A stretch of 41,227 nucleotides of DNA from Bacteroidales bacterium (GCA_024636955.1 JAGXGB010000082.1:1-41227), one strand, 5' to 3'; numbered from the stretch's first letter, positions 8,607 to 17,951 are shown. Numbers and translations: made by a program. The notes: generated by a model from the sequence alone, not told the origin.

Positions 8607-9464
8607 TTAATCAATCAGTATCACCAGATACTTAGATACTGACCAGAATTCAGCTGGGTTAGTAATCACAAGGCTGTCCCTTTCTTTTTCACCATATAAT
8701 TTATATGATTGCGAAGGATGTGTGGTTACCAGGGTAGCTTTTTGTTTACTTAAAGGTATAGATCTTAATTTGGTTATATCAACAGCAGTAAAGTAATCAC
8801 GGCTGAAGTCTTGTTTCAGCTTTTTGTTGGCACCAATACCTACCAATCCACCTTCGCGGGTGAGGATATTATTGTCAAATAATTCACGTTTTGTGCCAAC
8901 AACATACCATGCAGTGTTCAAGGCTGTTGTTTGCTCACTTATTGTTTGTGATTTGGCCTCAGCATCAGCGGTTAAATTGTCAATATCGAATGTCAACAAT
9001 TCAATCTGAACATTCATTTCTTCCAAATGACCTCTCAACAGCGCAATCTCACTCTCTTTCTCTTCAACCATAATGGCCATCCTGTCAATCATCTTTTGCA
9101 ATTCTGCAACTTTACCGCCCGACTTACGCAGATTTGACTGTAACTCTGCAATAGTTTTCTTGTTTTGCTGGAGCTTCTGGTAAATAAGGTTTATATCCCT
9201 GTTTATTTGTTCTTTCTGATCGGCTTGTAACTCTCCATCACTTGCAGTACTTTGTGATATCAACATTTCAGCCTGCTTGATAGAATCAAGATTAGCCTGT
9301 ATCTGATTGAACGATTCAATATAGCTATAAAGAGATGTGTCCTTAGTAAACCCAATACTCATTAAGCTGTCATAGCGTTCCTGAAGTGCCTGGTATTCCT
9401 TCTCTTTACTGTTGCAACCAACTAAAATGAGGGTAACAAATATGAATAATGTTAGATTTTTCAT
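8607..9464 (-). CDS. Coiled-coil lipoprotein of unknown function
   Basis: A 285-aa lipoprotein. ATG 9464 gives MKNLTLFIFVTLILVGC with lipobox LVGC and Cys17; the nine residues upstream in the open frame would disrupt the signal. Residues about 20-180 are heptad-rich and Gln/Glu/Lys-rich (coiled coil), followed by a globular C-terminal part (WYVVGTKRELFDNNILTREGGLVGIGANKKLKQ). The architecture resembles a recurring Bacteroidota lipoprotein family of about 280-300 aa; I cannot assign a function. It lies 34 bp after the GH31 stop but has its own promoter box, so it may be transcribed separately. Confidence 0.8.
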   Translation of the reverse strand: MKNLTLFIFVTLILVGCNSKEKEYQALQERYDSLMSIGFTKDTSLYSYIESFNQIQANLDSIKQAEMLISQSTASDGELQADQKEQINRDINLIYQKLQQNKKTIAELQSNLRKSGGKVAELQKMIDRMAIMVEEKESEIALLRGHLEEMNVQIELLTFDIDNLTADAEAKSQTISEQTTALNTAWYVVGTKRELFDNNILTREGGLVGIGANKKLKQDFSRDYFTAVDITKLRSIPLSKQKATLVTTHPSQSYKLYGEKERDSLVITNPAEFWSVSKYLVILID

Positions 9465-9488
9465 AACCGATTTGTTAGGTTTATTTTG

Positions 9489-9496
9489 CAAAATTA
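9489..9496 (-). promoter_or_regulatory. -7 box TAATTTTG for the coiled-coil lipoprotein
   Basis: A perfect TAnnTTTG match on the minus strand, 24 bp before ATG 9464 and only 2 bp past the GH31 stop codon. Confidence 0.55.
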
Positions 9497-9498
9497 GT

Positions 9499-11910
9499 TT
9501 ATTTATTTATGACGACCTCACTCTTAGTGATCGTACAACTAACATTAATCATCAACTTGCTGGTAACAGGATTCCAGCTTAAATTTTTATCATTCAGCTT
9601 ACGACCATTTATCATAACTGACTCAGGTCTTCCAGCAAGGTTATGTACACATAGTTTAACTTTGTTCTCCACTTTGGCATAAGTAGCATCTGTTGTTTTT
9701 TTCTGCAAGAAGATTGTAAGTGTTTGATGATCATTTTGAGCAGCGAAGTTCATCAACTCATACTTGCCTTTTGAATAAGCTTCAGGGGTTATTCCATCGT
9801 CATTATATAACTCATACGTTGAACTTCTAACATTGGTATCAGCGTAAAAATGCATCTCGAATTCTTCCAGTGAATAGGTGCTTGTGTTACCAACAACCAT
9901 GCTCAATGGAATGAACGAACCGCCCTTAACAAAAACCGGTATGTAATTTGGAGAAACAGGATAATTGATAGTATTCCCGCCCTGATATGTTTGGTTGGTG
10001 TTAAAGTCAATCCAGTTGTTTCCTTCAGGCAGATATATCTCCTGATACATGATACCCGGTTCTTTTACCGGCGATACGAGGAATGCATCGCCCCACATGT
10101 ATGCTGAATCATAGGTTAGTAATTGATGGTTGTTTCCCTCGTAAAAGAACAGCGGCCTCATGAGCGGATATCCTTTGGTACTGTTAACGTGAGCGAGTGA
10201 ATAATTGTATGGCAGCATCCTGTAGCGTAGGTCAATGGCTTGTGTGGCGAACATTTTTGTCCTGTAAGCCTGGAATACAGGCTCTGCGGGGATGTGTTCC
10301 TGGGCATGAGGGCGGAATATTGGCTGAAACACACCATATTGTAGCCAACGTACATACAGTTCATCATCAATACTGTCGCCTCCTGCAAAACCGCCAAGGT
10401 CGGAATGCATGTACCCTAATCCCTGCATCCCCATTTGAAGTGCAATTTCAGGTTGTGGTACTAACCCACCCCAACTCCGGTTAACATCACCCGACCAGGG
10501 TATCATTCCATATCTCTGCGAACCTGCATAACCAGCGCGCATCAGTATAAATGGCCTTACATCGGGAAAATCTTTTTGGTAACCTTCATATATAAGTTTT
10601 GCCCATTCATGTCCATATGCATTGTGGATATCATTACCTGTACCTACGGCATGTTGTATATCAGCAGGATGTACTTCAGGCTCTCCCAGATCACCCCACC
10701 AACCTGCGATGCCTTGCAGGGTAAGCTCTTTATAGATATTCCAGAACCATTCCCTTGCCTCAGGCTTATAAAGATCCACGAGGCCTGTATTGCCGAAGTA
10801 AAAGTCGTAGGTATATGGTTTGCCTTCAGCATTTTTGGCCAGCACATCCTTCTGAACGGCTTCATCCCATCTCTTTGAGGTTGTTAGAATAAAAGGCTCA
10901 GTAACAAGTATTGTTTTTACTCCTTTCTTTTCAAACTTTTTTATCATCTTATCAGGCGATGGGAAACTGTCAGTATACCATGCCAGGTTACCCATCTCTC
11001 CCTTGATCTCTTTACCAAACCAGTAAATATCAATGATCACAGCATCAACCGGAATGTTTTCTTTGAAATACAGCTCAACAGTCTCTTCCGTTTCTTTCTG
11101 TGTATGATAACCAAACCTACTGCTGAAATTTCCAAAAGCCCACCTCGGAGGTAATGGCTGCCGGCCTGTTAACATTGTGTACTGACTTACAAGGTCAAAC
11201 CAGTCAGCACCGGCTATAACATAGTAATTTGGTGTGCCGCTGTGGCTTTCGTATGAAAGAGTATTGGTTTTCTTACTATCAAGATCAAGATACCCAAGTC
11301 CTGCATTATCAAAGAGAACTGCATAACCATTGGAAGAGAGGGTGAGAGGCAACGTATAATTCATCAATTCTGATCGGGTTTCATACCCATAATGCGCCCT
11401 GTTATAGAGCATAAGCCTGTTACCCCGTCTATTCATTCCCAATACCCGGGCACCGCCTCCGTAAAGCACTTCATCATTTGTTATACTGAAATTAAGCATC
11501 CAGCTACTATCGGCTTCATGGTACCCATTGCCTTCAGCCAACAGTGGTTTCCCATTCAATGAATAACTAATCTTGAAAGGCTGTTTTTCTATCAGCACAT
11601 CAATCCCTTTTGAATCAATAATGATTTGCGTGGCAGTTTCAGTTGTAACAGGAATATTAGATTTATCAGGACTTATCGCAGCAGCGTATGAGAAATTTTT
11701 CAGCTCTTTTCCCGTGGGGTAAAAAGTAACATGAACTACCTTTTCGTTCATCGGCTGAATAATATACTTTCCGTCATTGACTGATATTTCAACAGCATTC
11801 CCTGTTTCCTTCCAACCTGAGAACTGACGTGTTATTTCCTGTGCAGTTGATTGCCATGATGTAACCATCAGAAGCAGAACCAACTGCATATTCAAATTTA
11901 AACTCTTCAT
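9499..11910 (-). CDS. Glycoside hydrolase family 31 (alpha-glucosidase/alpha-xylosidase-like)
   Basis: An 803-aa exported retaining alpha-glycosidase. A signal peptide (MKSLNLNMQLVLLLMVTSWQSTAQ) leads to an N-terminal galactose-mutarotase-like beta-sandwich (about 25-230), then a TIM barrel with the GH31 nucleophile motif GWWGDLGEPE at about residue 408 and the acid/base motif WSGDVNRSW at about 474. The C-terminal beta domains follow (DUF5110-like; FVKGGSFIPL, YELYNDDG). Substrate (starch fragments, isomaltose, xyloglucan side chains) cannot be told from the motifs alone. No SusCD pair or other carbohydrase is adjacent, so it is not in a classic polysaccharide-utilisation locus. Confidence 0.92.
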   Translation of the reverse strand: MKSLNLNMQLVLLLMVTSWQSTAQEITRQFSGWKETGNAVEISVNDGKYIIQPMNEKVVHVTFYPTGKELKNFSYAAAISPDKSNIPVTTETATQIIIDSKGIDVLIEKQPFKISYSLNGKPLLAEGNGYHEADSSWMLNFSITNDEVLYGGGARVLGMNRRGNRLMLYNRAHYGYETRSELMNYTLPLTLSSNGYAVLFDNAGLGYLDLDSKKTNTLSYESHSGTPNYYVIAGADWFDLVSQYTMLTGRQPLPPRWAFGNFSSRFGYHTQKETEETVELYFKENIPVDAVIIDIYWFGKEIKGEMGNLAWYTDSFPSPDKMIKKFEKKGVKTILVTEPFILTTSKRWDEAVQKDVLAKNAEGKPYTYDFYFGNTGLVDLYKPEAREWFWNIYKELTLQGIAGWWGDLGEPEVHPADIQHAVGTGNDIHNAYGHEWAKLIYEGYQKDFPDVRPFILMRAGYAGSQRYGMIPWSGDVNRSWGGLVPQPEIALQMGMQGLGYMHSDLGGFAGGDSIDDELYVRWLQYGVFQPIFRPHAQEHIPAEPVFQAYRTKMFATQAIDLRYRMLPYNYSLAHVNSTKGYPLMRPLFFYEGNNHQLLTYDSAYMWGDAFLVSPVKEPGIMYQEIYLPEGNNWIDFNTNQTYQGGNTINYPVSPNYIPVFVKGGSFIPLSMVVGNTSTYSLEEFEMHFYADTNVRSSTYELYNDDGITPEAYSKGKYELMNFAAQNDHQTLTIFLQKKTTDATYAKVENKVKLCVHNLAGRPESVMINGRKLNDKNLSWNPVTSKLMINVSCTITKSEVVINK

Positions 11911-12016
11911 GCTTTTAATGTTTATGGCATAAAATTAAGGCAAATACAGTGCAATGTAACTTAATTAATTAAAGATTGTTTCTTTTTAATACACTCATCA
12001 TTCAAATATACAAGCT

Positions 12017-13084
12017 ATGGAAAAAACCTATACTTTTTCAAGAACTTTTCAATGGTTATTTATTCTCTTTGTGCTACAATGTGGATTTATTGCTCCAGCA
12101 CAAATAACCATCACCCACGATGATATGCCGGTGCCAGGAATGGCAATTATGCGCGACATTGATACTATCAATGTGACTAATCCCGGAGGCTCAGGCCTTA
12201 ACCAAACATGGGATTTCAGCACTGTGGTCCCTCAGATGAGTGACACTGTCGACTATCTAAACCCAACGCAGGTGCCGGGCTTTGAGATGTTCCCCGGTGC
12301 AAATCTTGCCGAAGGGAGAACCATCTTTGACATCAACGGGAATTTCTCCAATTACATATTCTGGAATTCTGCTACCGACGGGATGTATGCTATTGGATGG
12401 AATCTTTATTTCGGTTCACCGGAATATACATTTCGCTCAACTCAAACCTATGATCCTGACCCTAACACGCTGCCGCTCCCTTTAAACTACGGTGACCAGT
12501 CAAACGCAGCTACCACAGGCGAAAGATATACTTCAATCAGGGTAGCCGGTATACTCATTGATTCTTCAAGGATCGTATCAAATATTACACTAAACATGAA
12601 TGTTGATGGCAGCGGCACAATCATAACACCTGTAGGAACCTATCCTGCATTGCGAGTGAATGAAGTATCAAATCACGTTGATTCAACCTTCACATGGGAT
12701 ATGGTAAACGGTTGGGAATTTTCCAGAACTGAAACCTTTCAACAAACTATGTACCGCTGGTTTACCAGCTCCTTTGGTGAAGTAGCGATCTTGTCAATGG
12801 ATGGTGAATCCAATCAATTCCAGTACCTAAGCTCAGTAATCATAAGCGTGCCACATGTGGACAAACAATCCTTCAGAATTTATCCTAATCCGGCAGGTGA
12901 GGTACTGTTTATTCAGGCAGATGAGAAGATCACCGGAGCCGATATATTCGCAATTAACGGTCAAAGTGTTTCAGCCACGTTCAGAGGAAATGCAATCGAT
13001 ATCAGTATGCTTGAGCCCGGAATCTATTTTTGTAAAGTAACTACTAAGCTTGGTGTAAGCACTCAGAGGTTTGTGAAGAAATAA
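12017..13084 (+). CDS. T9SS type A sorting-domain protein
   Basis: A 355-aa secreted protein. A long signal peptide (through FIAPAQ) leads to a beta-rich region of unknown function (about 30-280), then a T9SS type A C-terminal domain: FRIYPNPAGEVLFIQ, DIFAINGQ, MLEPGIYFCKV and a final RFVKK. It crosses the inner membrane by Sec and the outer membrane by the PorU/V system, and is probably anchored to surface A-LPS. The cargo region (ITHDDMPVPGMAIMRDIDTINVTNPG, WDFS) recurs in Bacteroidota secreted proteins but has no enzymatic motif I can name. It ends 48 bp before the convergent MutS-like gene. Confidence 0.85.
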   Translation: MEKTYTFSRTFQWLFILFVLQCGFIAPAQITITHDDMPVPGMAIMRDIDTINVTNPGGSGLNQTWDFSTVVPQMSDTVDYLNPTQVPGFEMFPGANLAEGRTIFDINGNFSNYIFWNSATDGMYAIGWNLYFGSPEYTFRSTQTYDPDPNTLPLPLNYGDQSNAATTGERYTSIRVAGILIDSSRIVSNITLNMNVDGSGTIITPVGTYPALRVNEVSNHVDSTFTWDMVNGWEFSRTETFQQTMYRWFTSSFGEVAILSMDGESNQFQYLSSVIISVPHVDKQSFRIYPNPAGEVLFIQADEKITGADIFAINGQSVSATFRGNAIDISMLEPGIYFCKVTTKLGVSTQRFVKK

Positions 13085-13132
13085 AGATCCGCGTTCAAAG
13101 GATGGTTAAATCAACAAGGCTCTATACCTGAC

Positions 13133-14404
13133 TCAATTTAACAATCTGTTTAAACCTTCTTTTTCAAATAATATTCGTCCAACTTTAAGGTTGGACCATC
13201 CTTCTTTTACTTCATAAGTAAATATTGGATTATTATCCTTCAATTCACAGTCTATGTAAAAGGTAGAAATTTTTTGCTCTTTAACTTCATATAGTTCTTT
13301 CAGTTCCTGAAGGTGCGTTGAGATAAAAAATATTGAATTTCTAAACTTTGTCAATCCTTTTATAGTCGTTGCACTTATTTCTACTGCGTCTTCATTGTTG
13401 GTACCTCTGAATAACTCATCAAATGCCGCGAAACAATGTTTATTCTCACTGGCTTCGGTAATTACCTTTTTTAGGTTTATGACTTCTGTCATAAAGTGGC
13501 TAAGACCGCTCAGAATATCATCATTAAGATTGATCGATATAGAAATTGAATCAGTAAAAAATATGTTAGCCTTTCTGGCTGGCACTCCCAATCCAATGTG
13601 AGCAAGATAAACGCAAAGACCCACTGCCTTCAGGAATGTTGACTTTCCTGACATATTGGGACCAGTTATTAAAACTACATTACTTTTTGTGGTAAAACTA
13701 TTTACAACAGGCTTCACCAACATCGGATGATAAAAATCAACCAGTGTAAATTCAGTCTTTGAAAAAGTTGGGAATTCCCATTTATGTTTAACAATCCCTA
13801 AACTAATTGAAAGATAGGCTTCAAACGTAAAAAGAGCTTTCCAGAAATCTTCAAATTCTCCGTTTAATATGGGTTTTGCATATAACCTGGTTAGTTCAAC
13901 AATATGTTTGACTTTGAATTTTTGTTCTCTAATTAATAATTCATATTTTGGTAGCTCTAAGCCTGTAAGAAAATCACTAATCTTGATTAAGTCTTTTTTA
14001 TAATCCTCAGGGAAGGTTGTTAAGTTTAATCTGGAAATATAATATGATTGCAGCCTATTCAGAAACAGTACTACCTGAATCAAATTGCTGGCTTGTCTGT
14101 GTCTGTTTTGCTCTGAAAATAAAAGCTGCAATCTCTGATTTCTTTTGTGAGTTTCACTAAAATTTGATTGCTTCAGAAACAATAGAATCTCCATCAACTC
14201 TCTACGGGAATAGGTATAGTTTTTTAAAATTTCATAATTAGCAATAAATCCCTTAATAACTATCTGCCTTTGAAAAATCTCTTCCACTGAATCAAGAGGT
14301 TGATTTAGTAACTCAAGCAACACATTTCGTGAGAATTCATTTGAGGTGAAATCCAGCAGAGGAAGTAATTCGTTTTCTATATGCAAATCGCGAATATTGT
14401 ACAT
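13133..14404 (-). CDS. Short MutS-like ATPase
   Basis: A 423-aa MutS-family ABC ATPase, about half the length of mismatch-repair MutS. The N-terminal mismatch-recognition and connector domains are missing; it starts in the helical core/lever region (about 1-220) and carries Walker A GPNMSGKST at about 247, a signature-region equivalent (LSGLSHFMTE), Walker B AAFDELFRGTN and the His-loop STHLQEL. No transmembrane segment is evident. Without the recognition domain it is unlikely to do canonical repair; junction or other DNA-structure binding is possible. The gene looks more AT-rich than its neighbours. A small frame at 14429 diverges from it. Confidence 0.8.
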   Translation of the reverse strand: MYNIRDLHIENELLPLLDFTSNEFSRNVLLELLNQPLDSVEEIFQRQIVIKGFIANYEILKNYTYSRRELMEILLFLKQSNFSETHKRNQRLQLLFSEQNRHRQASNLIQVVLFLNRLQSYYISRLNLTTFPEDYKKDLIKISDFLTGLELPKYELLIREQKFKVKHIVELTRLYAKPILNGEFEDFWKALFTFEAYLSISLGIVKHKWEFPTFSKTEFTLVDFYHPMLVKPVVNSFTTKSNVVLITGPNMSGKSTFLKAVGLCVYLAHIGLGVPARKANIFFTDSISISINLNDDILSGLSHFMTEVINLKKVITEASENKHCFAAFDELFRGTNNEDAVEISATTIKGLTKFRNSIFFISTHLQELKELYEVKEQKISTFYIDCELKDNNPIFTYEVKEGWSNLKVGRILFEKEGLNRLLN

Positions 14405-14428
14405 TCTATTTCTTTTTAAAATAACTGT

Positions 14429-14581
14429 ATGTCATCACAGGATTACCTACAACGTCTGGCGTTATATTTATATTATACACAAATGTATTTAGAAAGAGTT
14501 AATGTAAAGAAATGGAAGAAAAAGCATATTAGCATTGTAGTGAATAATGTATTAAAGGTAGTTGAGGAGTCCTACTTCTAA
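14429..14581 (+). CDS. Candidate small protein, 50 aa
   Basis: An ATG at 14429 opens 50 codons to TAA at 14579-14581. The product begins MSSQDYLQRLALYLYYTQMY and continues with a basic stretch (KKWKKKH) then a hydrophobic/acidic tail ending ESYF. The composition looks like a small helical protein. It starts 24 bp from the divergent MutS-like ATG; the best MutS promoter box lies inside it, which argues against both being real as drawn. No clear promoter or ribosome site. Not recognised. Confidence 0.25.
   Translation: MSSQDYLQRLALYLYYTQMYLERVNVKKWKKKHISIVVNNVLKVVEESYF
14480..14487 (-). promoter_or_regulatory. -7 box TACATTTG for the MutS-like gene
   Basis: A perfect TAnnTTTG match on the minus strand; it predicts a leader of about 70 nt before ATG 14404. 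Confidence 0.45.
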
Positions 14582-14709
14582 TTCATCCGAGTTTCTTAAA
14601 GGAAAAAAAAGGACAGTTTTTTGAAATTTTTAATGAATAAAAATATAAGATTCATTAAGATTTACAATGTATTAAACAAGTATGAACATTAATCCAACAA
14701 TGTATAATA

Positions 14710-14766
14710 TACAAGGTGTATATAAGGTTGAAATATGGTTGGTACAAGGTTGATACAAGGTTAAAT
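14710..14766 (+). repeat. Degenerate ACAAGGTT short repeats
   Basis: TACAAGGTGTA, TATAAGGTTGA, ATATGGTTGG, TACAAGGTTGA and TACAAGGTTAA occur nearly back to back with a spacing of about 11 bp. Confidence 0.7.
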
Positions 14767-14832
14767 TCAATGAATCCAAAATGAAACTTCAAAACGAAGT
14801 GACTGTCAACCCGAAAAAGAAAAAAAATCAGA

Positions 14833-14840
14833 TATCTTTG
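14833..14840 (+). promoter_or_regulatory. -7 box TATCTTTG abutting the start codon
   Basis: A perfect TAnnTTTG match only 4 nt before ATG 14845. The predicted transcription start falls on or next to the start codon, implying a leaderless message. Confidence 0.5.
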
Positions 14841-14844
14841 CAAC

Positions 14845-16032
14845 ATGACAGCAAAATCCAGGATTATACTTGAGAAGGGAAGAGAGGAGTCGGTATTACG
14901 TTACCATCCGTGGATATTCTCTGGAGCAATTGATAGTGTAGAGGGAAAGGTGGTTGAAGGTGATGATGTGGAGGTAGTTGATTTTAAGAGAAATTACCTG
15001 GCATCGGGGCATGCATCGTCTGGTTCTATAGCCGTAAAAGTATATTGGTTTGGACCTCAAAAACCCCCGGCTGATTTATGGTTTTATAAGATCAATAAGG
15101 CATGGGAGTTACGCAGGAACCTCGGTTTTGTTTCTGATCCGCAAAGTAATTGCTACCGACTGGTTTTTAGTGAGGCTGACGGATTGCCCGGACTTGTTAT
15201 TGATTACTATAATGGTGTGGCGGTTATCCAGGCCCATAGTATGGGAATGCATCTCGCTAAACAGGCTGTGTGCGATGCCCTGATAAAGCTTTATGGTAAG
15301 GAACTGCTAGCCGTTTATGATAAGAGTAAAGAAGCACTCGCTAAATCAGGTACGTATTCTGATGGTGATTCTTTCCTTTATGGAAGTGTAACCGAGCTTA
15401 TTGTTAAGGAAAACGGCCACAGTTTTTATATTGATTTCATTGAAGGACAGAAGACGGGCTTTTTTCTCGATCAGCGTGAAAACAGGTCATTGCTGGCAAG
15501 GTATTCAGGTGGCAAGAAAGTGCTGAATGCATTTTGTTATACAGGGGGGTTCAGTATTTATGCACTGGCTGCAGGGGCTTCACATGTAACTTCGCTTGAT
15601 TCATCGCGCAAAGCAATTGAGGCTCTTGAAAAAAACCTGACGCTAAATACCGGCTATAATGGCTCTCATGAAAGTGTAGTTAATGATGCAAAGCTATGGC
15701 TTCCTGCCATGGATAGTGATTTTGACATTATAGTACTTGATCCTCCAGCTTTTGCTAAACGACAGGCCGATCGCCATAAGGCACTTCAGGGTTACAGGTT
15801 TATAAATGCTACTGCACTCAGCAAGATAAAACCGGGAGGTTTACTTTTTACGTTCAGTTGTTCACAGGCCATTAGCAAGGAACAATTCACATCTGTAGTT
15901 ATGTCATCGGCATTGCTGGCTAAAAGGAATGCCAGAATAATACACCATTTAGGTCATTCTGCTGATCATCCGGTAAACATATATCATTCTGAAGGCGAAT
16001 ACCTGAAGGGGTTGGTGTTGGTTGTTGATTAG
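14845..16032 (+). CDS. rlmI: Class I rRNA (cytosine-C5) methyltransferase, RlmI type
   Basis: A 395-aa SAM-dependent methyltransferase like RlmI (YccW), which makes m5C1962 in 23S rRNA. An N-terminal PUA domain (about 1-80, RYHPWIFSGAIDSVEG, AVKVYWFG) precedes the EEHEE-like region and a Rossmann domain with QKTGFFLDQRENR, the SAM loop NAFCYTGGFSIYA, the acidic LDSSRKA and the catalytic-loop DPPAFAK; SCSQAISKEQF follows. The length fits the family (about 395-400). The exact target base is inferred. The stop lies 5 bp from the convergent S4-protein stop. Confidence 0.85.
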   Translation: MTAKSRIILEKGREESVLRYHPWIFSGAIDSVEGKVVEGDDVEVVDFKRNYLASGHASSGSIAVKVYWFGPQKPPADLWFYKINKAWELRRNLGFVSDPQSNCYRLVFSEADGLPGLVIDYYNGVAVIQAHSMGMHLAKQAVCDALIKLYGKELLAVYDKSKEALAKSGTYSDGDSFLYGSVTELIVKENGHSFYIDFIEGQKTGFFLDQRENRSLLARYSGGKKVLNAFCYTGGFSIYALAAGASHVTSLDSSRKAIEALEKNLTLNTGYNGSHESVVNDAKLWLPAMDSDFDIIVLDPPAFAKRQADRHKALQGYRFINATALSKIKPGGLLFTFSCSQAISKEQFTSVVMSSALLAKRNARIIHHLGHSADHPVNIYHSEGEYLKGLVLVVD

Positions 16033-16037
16033 AATTC

Positions 16038-16424
16038 TCAACTCTCTTCGTGATCACCTTTAAGCTTATCTATAAACCTTCTGTCTTTTTTGGTGGGCCT
16101 GCCTAATCCCCTGTCGCGCCATTCAGCATTGAATTCGTTCATTAATTGAATGCGTTCGTATTCTTCGGGTGGAGTAAGGTCTTCAAGATAATCGGGTACC
16201 AGTTTTGCCGATACTCTGTTGTGGAGTAGTGACTTTACTTTTATTTTTCTGTTTAAAGGGCCGATTGACAGGTCAATGACATCACCTTCTTTGATGACCC
16301 TGGAAGGCTTCACCGAATGTCCTTCGATTTTCACCTTACCGGCTTTACAGGCATCAATGGCAATGTTTCGGGTTTTATAGATTCTAACCGACCATAAATA
16401 CTTATCAATCCTGACTTCTGACAT
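16038..16424 (-). CDS. hslR: S4-domain RNA-binding protein (Hsp15-like)
   Basis: A 128-aa protein with an N-terminal S4 domain (about 3-60: RIDKYLWSVRIYKTRNIAIDACKAGKVKIEG) and a basic tail (GRPTKKDRRFIDK), the layout of Hsp15. Hsp15 binds stalled 50S subunits that still hold nascent chains and helps recycle them after heat stress. It lies 46 bp downstream of der in the same direction, so it is probably in the same transcript and on the same ribosome-maintenance theme. Confidence 0.8.
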   Translation of the reverse strand: MSEVRIDKYLWSVRIYKTRNIAIDACKAGKVKIEGHSVKPSRVIKEGDVIDLSIGPLNRKIKVKSLLHNRVSAKLVPDYLEDLTPPEEYERIQLMNEFNAEWRDRGLGRPTKKDRRFIDKLKGDHEES

Positions 16425-16470
16425 AATACTTAAAATCTTCTTACAATATCTTCAAGCCTATTGCAGGCAA

Positions 16471-17775
16471 CTATTTCTGCCTGAAATAGATCAAAATGGA
16501 AACACCGGTAAAATCAAATTGCTCTCTTAACCTGTTTTCAATAAAACGTTTGTAGGAATCAGTTACGTATTGAGGCATGTTACAAAAGAAAACAAAAGCA
16601 GGGTACGCCAGCTTTAATTGGGTAATGTACTTGATTTTTACGTATTTACCTTTTACTGCAGGAGGCGGATTCGCATTTATAATAGGCATCATGATATCCA
16701 TCAACTTATGAGTTGGTATCGACTTGGTGCGGTTCTCAAATACCTGCCTTGCAGTTTCAAGTGTTTTATGGATACGTTGCTTGGTAATTACTGAGGTGAA
16801 GATAATTGGAATATCAGTGAAAGGAGACAGTCGCTTACGTATCAGTTCCTCATAATCTTTGTGGGTGTTGGTTTCTTTTTCAACGAGGTCCCATTTATTG
16901 ACTACAACCACAATTCCTTTATGGTTTTTATGGGCAAGTCCGAAAATATTAAGGTCCTGGCTCTCTATACCCTGCGTTGCATCAAGCATCAGTACGCAAA
17001 CATCACAGTTCTCAATAGCCCTTACTGACCGCATCACTGAATAGAATTCAATATTGTCAGTTACTTTGCCTTTTTTACGAAGTCCGGCAGTATCAACGAG
17101 GAAGAAATCAAAGCCAAAACTGTTAAACCGTGTATATATTGAGTCGCGGGTAGTTCCCGGAATAGGGGTAACTATGTTGCGTTCATCGCCAAGAAGAGCA
17201 TTAATCATTGAGGATTTGCCAACATTGGGTCTTCCAACGAAAGCAATCTTTGGCAGATCAGGTAGTTCCTCGATAGTCTTATTTTGGAATTCTTTAACAA
17301 GTTCATCAAGCATTTCGCCAGTTCCACTACCGTTGATAGCAGAAATCTCGATTATATTTTCGTAACCCAGGGCATAGAATTCACCGGTTTCGGCTGAACG
17401 GTATGCGTTATCCACCTTGTTGGCAACAAGAATTATCTTCCTCGTTGAGCGCCTGAGCATCAGAGCAACTTCTTCATCAAGGGGTGATAGACCTTCTTTA
17501 GCGTCAACCATGAAGATAATAACATCAGCTTCTTCAATGGCGAGTTCAGCCTGCCGGCGTATTGCTTCTTCAAAAACATCATCACTTCCAACAACAACAC
17601 CACCGGTGTCAATAACTGAAAAATCATATCCGTTCCAGTCGGACAATCCATAATGCCGATCGCGGGTAACACCTGAAGTGGGATCAACAATAGCACTTCT
17701 TTCACCTGTTAGCCTGTTAAACAGGGTAGACTTTCCAACATTTGGACGGCCTACAATAGCAACAATATTTGACAT
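16471..17775 (-). CDS. der: Ribosome-assembly GTPase Der (EngA)
   Basis: A 434-aa protein with the unique double GTPase architecture of Der. G domain 1 has [12 protein letters not shown] (about 8-19), DTGG and NKVD. G domain 2 has [12 protein letters not shown] at about 180, DTAG and NKWD. A C-terminal KH-like domain follows ([10 protein letters not shown]). Der acts late in 50S subunit assembly and is essential in most bacteria. Length and motifs are complete. A strong hairpin (17805-17835) separates it from the upstream tRNA gene on the same strand. Confidence 0.96.
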   Translation of the reverse strand: MSNIVAIVGRPNVGKSTLFNRLTGERSAIVDPTSGVTRDRHYGLSDWNGYDFSVIDTGGVVVGSDDVFEEAIRRQAELAIEEADVIIFMVDAKEGLSPLDEEVALMLRRSTRKIILVANKVDNAYRSAETGEFYALGYENIIEISAINGSGTGEMLDELVKEFQNKTIEELPDLPKIAFVGRPNVGKSSMINALLGDERNIVTPIPGTTRDSIYTRFNSFGFDFFLVDTAGLRKKGKVTDNIEFYSVMRSVRAIENCDVCVLMLDATQGIESQDLNIFGLAHKNHKGIVVVVNKWDLVEKETNTHKDYEELIRKRLSPFTDIPIIFTSVITKQRIHKTLETARQVFENRTKSIPTHKLMDIMMPIINANPPPAVKGKYVKIKYITQLKLAYPAFVFFCNMPQYVTDSYKRFIENRLREQFDFTGVSILIYFRQK

Positions 17776-17804
17776 AATTTTACTTCTATGATATTCATAA
17801 GAAC

Positions 17805-17835
17805 AACGAAAGCCTTGAAAAACAAGGCTTTCGTT
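17805..17835. terminator. Strong hairpin between tRNA and der
   Basis: AACGAAAGCCTTG (17805-17817) pairs perfectly with CAAGGCTTTCGTT (17823-17835), a 13-bp stem around an A5 loop. It lies 9 bp after the 3' end of the minus-strand tRNA and is its probable terminator. Confidence 0.85.
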
Positions 17836-17844
17836 TTCTATTAG

Positions 17845-17916
<72 letters not shown>

Positions 17917-17951
17917 GTATGTTTTGATTTCTGTTTGTTAATTTGAGACTG

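Larger units (their letters stand above)
14405..14844. other. AT-rich 440-bp spacer between divergent genes
   Basis: It holds the MutS-like gene's -7 box (14480-14487), a candidate 50-codon frame (14429-14581), degenerate ACAAGGTT repeats (14710-14766) and the -7 box of the RlmI-type gene (14833-14840). No RNA gene was recognised. Confidence 0.6.

Noticed and set aside
9499-13084. Polysaccharide-utilisation locus around the GH31 gene
   Set aside because: No SusC/SusD pair, sensor-regulator or second carbohydrase is near; the TonB receptor at 1856 is separated by unrelated genes.
14655-14846. Minus-strand 63-aa coding frame in the AT-rich spacer
   Set aside because: Its residues are Phe/Leu/Tyr-rich as expected for AT-rich noise, and it overlaps repeats and the opposite-strand promoter.
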